From Burkholderiaceae bacterium (GTDB taxonomy: Bacteria > Pseudomonadota > Gammaproteobacteria > Burkholderiales > Burkholderiaceae_E), in NCBI GenBank assembly GCA_021463505.1, contig JAJTYR010000037.1, positions 1 through 35,735 on the forward strand: a stretch of DNA of 35,735 nt. Direction: 5' to 3'. The position numbers and the translations under genes are program-made. Each line of letters opens with the position of its first letter. Positions within the stretch are counted from its first letter, which is position 1. Under the pieces are notes generated by a model. The model did no database searches. It had not been told where the DNA came from and saw nothing but the letters and a program-made list of their open reading frames with translations. This document shows positions 35,606 to 35,735 of the stretch, in pieces.

Positions 35606-35735
35606 CGGCGCCCCCCGGCGCCGGCGCGCTCGCGCGCGCGCCGCAGCGCCGCCTCGATCACCGCGTGCCTGCGCTCGTCGTGCCGCGTCTCGCACCGGGC
35701 GAGGCGTTCACGCCGCGCGTCGTGGCGTGCGCGCG
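35602..35735 (-). CDS. C-terminal fragment of an RnfB/RsxB-like ferredoxin protein (truncated by window edge)
   Basis: Only the last 43 residues are in the window, rich in arginine and alanine (RHDARRERLARCETRHDE, then AVIEAALRRARERAGAGGRR). This basic helical tail resembles the C-terminus of the RnfB/RsxB ferredoxins that precede nth in many Burkholderiales. The iron-sulfur domains would lie outside the window, so the identity rests on the tail and its position next to nth. The stop TGA at 35604-35602 overlaps the nth TTG. Confidence 0.5.
   Translation of the reverse strand, partial: RARHDARRERLARCETRHDERRHAVIEAALRRARERAGAGGRR

Overview
This is a high-GC chromosomal segment of a proteobacterium, most likely a betaproteobacterium of the order Burkholderiales. 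The evidence is the gene order fur | bamE-dapB, nadK-recN | hrcA-hemH, grpE-dnaK-dnaJ, plus a BktB-type thiolase, a soluble NAD-linked formate dehydrogenase and an rnfB-nth junction. I cannot name the genus. The DNA is densely coding (34 genes or gene parts, no gene-free stretch over 300 bases). I see no insertion sequence, prophage, CRISPR array, tRNA or rRNA, so it reads as core genome with a few accessory catabolic genes.

Layout. 1-4.5 kb: the end of a periplasmic cobalamin/heme-type binding protein, an orphan ParA ATPase, and a TldD/TldE-like protease pair. 4.5-9.4 kb: a leftward tonB-exbB-exbD operon, a ChaN-like lipoprotein, dapB and bamE, and the regulator fur. This block is iron- and envelope-themed and has a Fur-box-like site between bamE and fur. 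9.4-20 kb: recN and nadK (leftward), hrcA and hemH (rightward), kbp, then the heat-shock block grpE, dnaK, dnaJ and a beta-CASP metallo-beta-lactamase nuclease whose start overlaps the dnaJ stop. Heat-shock sigma factor-like promoters precede both grpE and dnaK. 20.2-24.7 kb: a two-gene formate dehydrogenase with a fused NuoE/NuoF-like diaphorase subunit and a 927-residue molybdenum/tungsten catalytic subunit. 24.6-28.4 kb: an acyl-CoA catabolic island (acyl-CoA dehydrogenase leftward; crotonase, TetR regulator and second crotonase rightward) around a 22-bp operator-like palindrome. 28.5-31 kb: hemL coupled to an MFS transporter. 31.2-35.7 kb: bktB, a serine esterase, a PiT phosphate transporter with its DUF47 partner, nth, and the last codons of an RnfB-like protein.

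The genes most worth a second look are the first crotonase (25996-26814), which lacks the usual catalytic glutamates, and the fused formate dehydrogenase, whose catalytic subunit has no cysteines where NuoG relatives carry a histidine-ligated cluster. The most striking non-coding structure is a 70-bp interrupted dyad at 31101-31170, between convergent genes, with three pairs of perfectly complementary arms about one centre. Several genes (tonB, nadK, hrcA, formate dehydrogenase) have a -10-like hexamer only 6-7 bases before the ATG and no clear ribosome binding site, which suggests leaderless transcripts. I found no clearly new multi-gene defence or mobile system.
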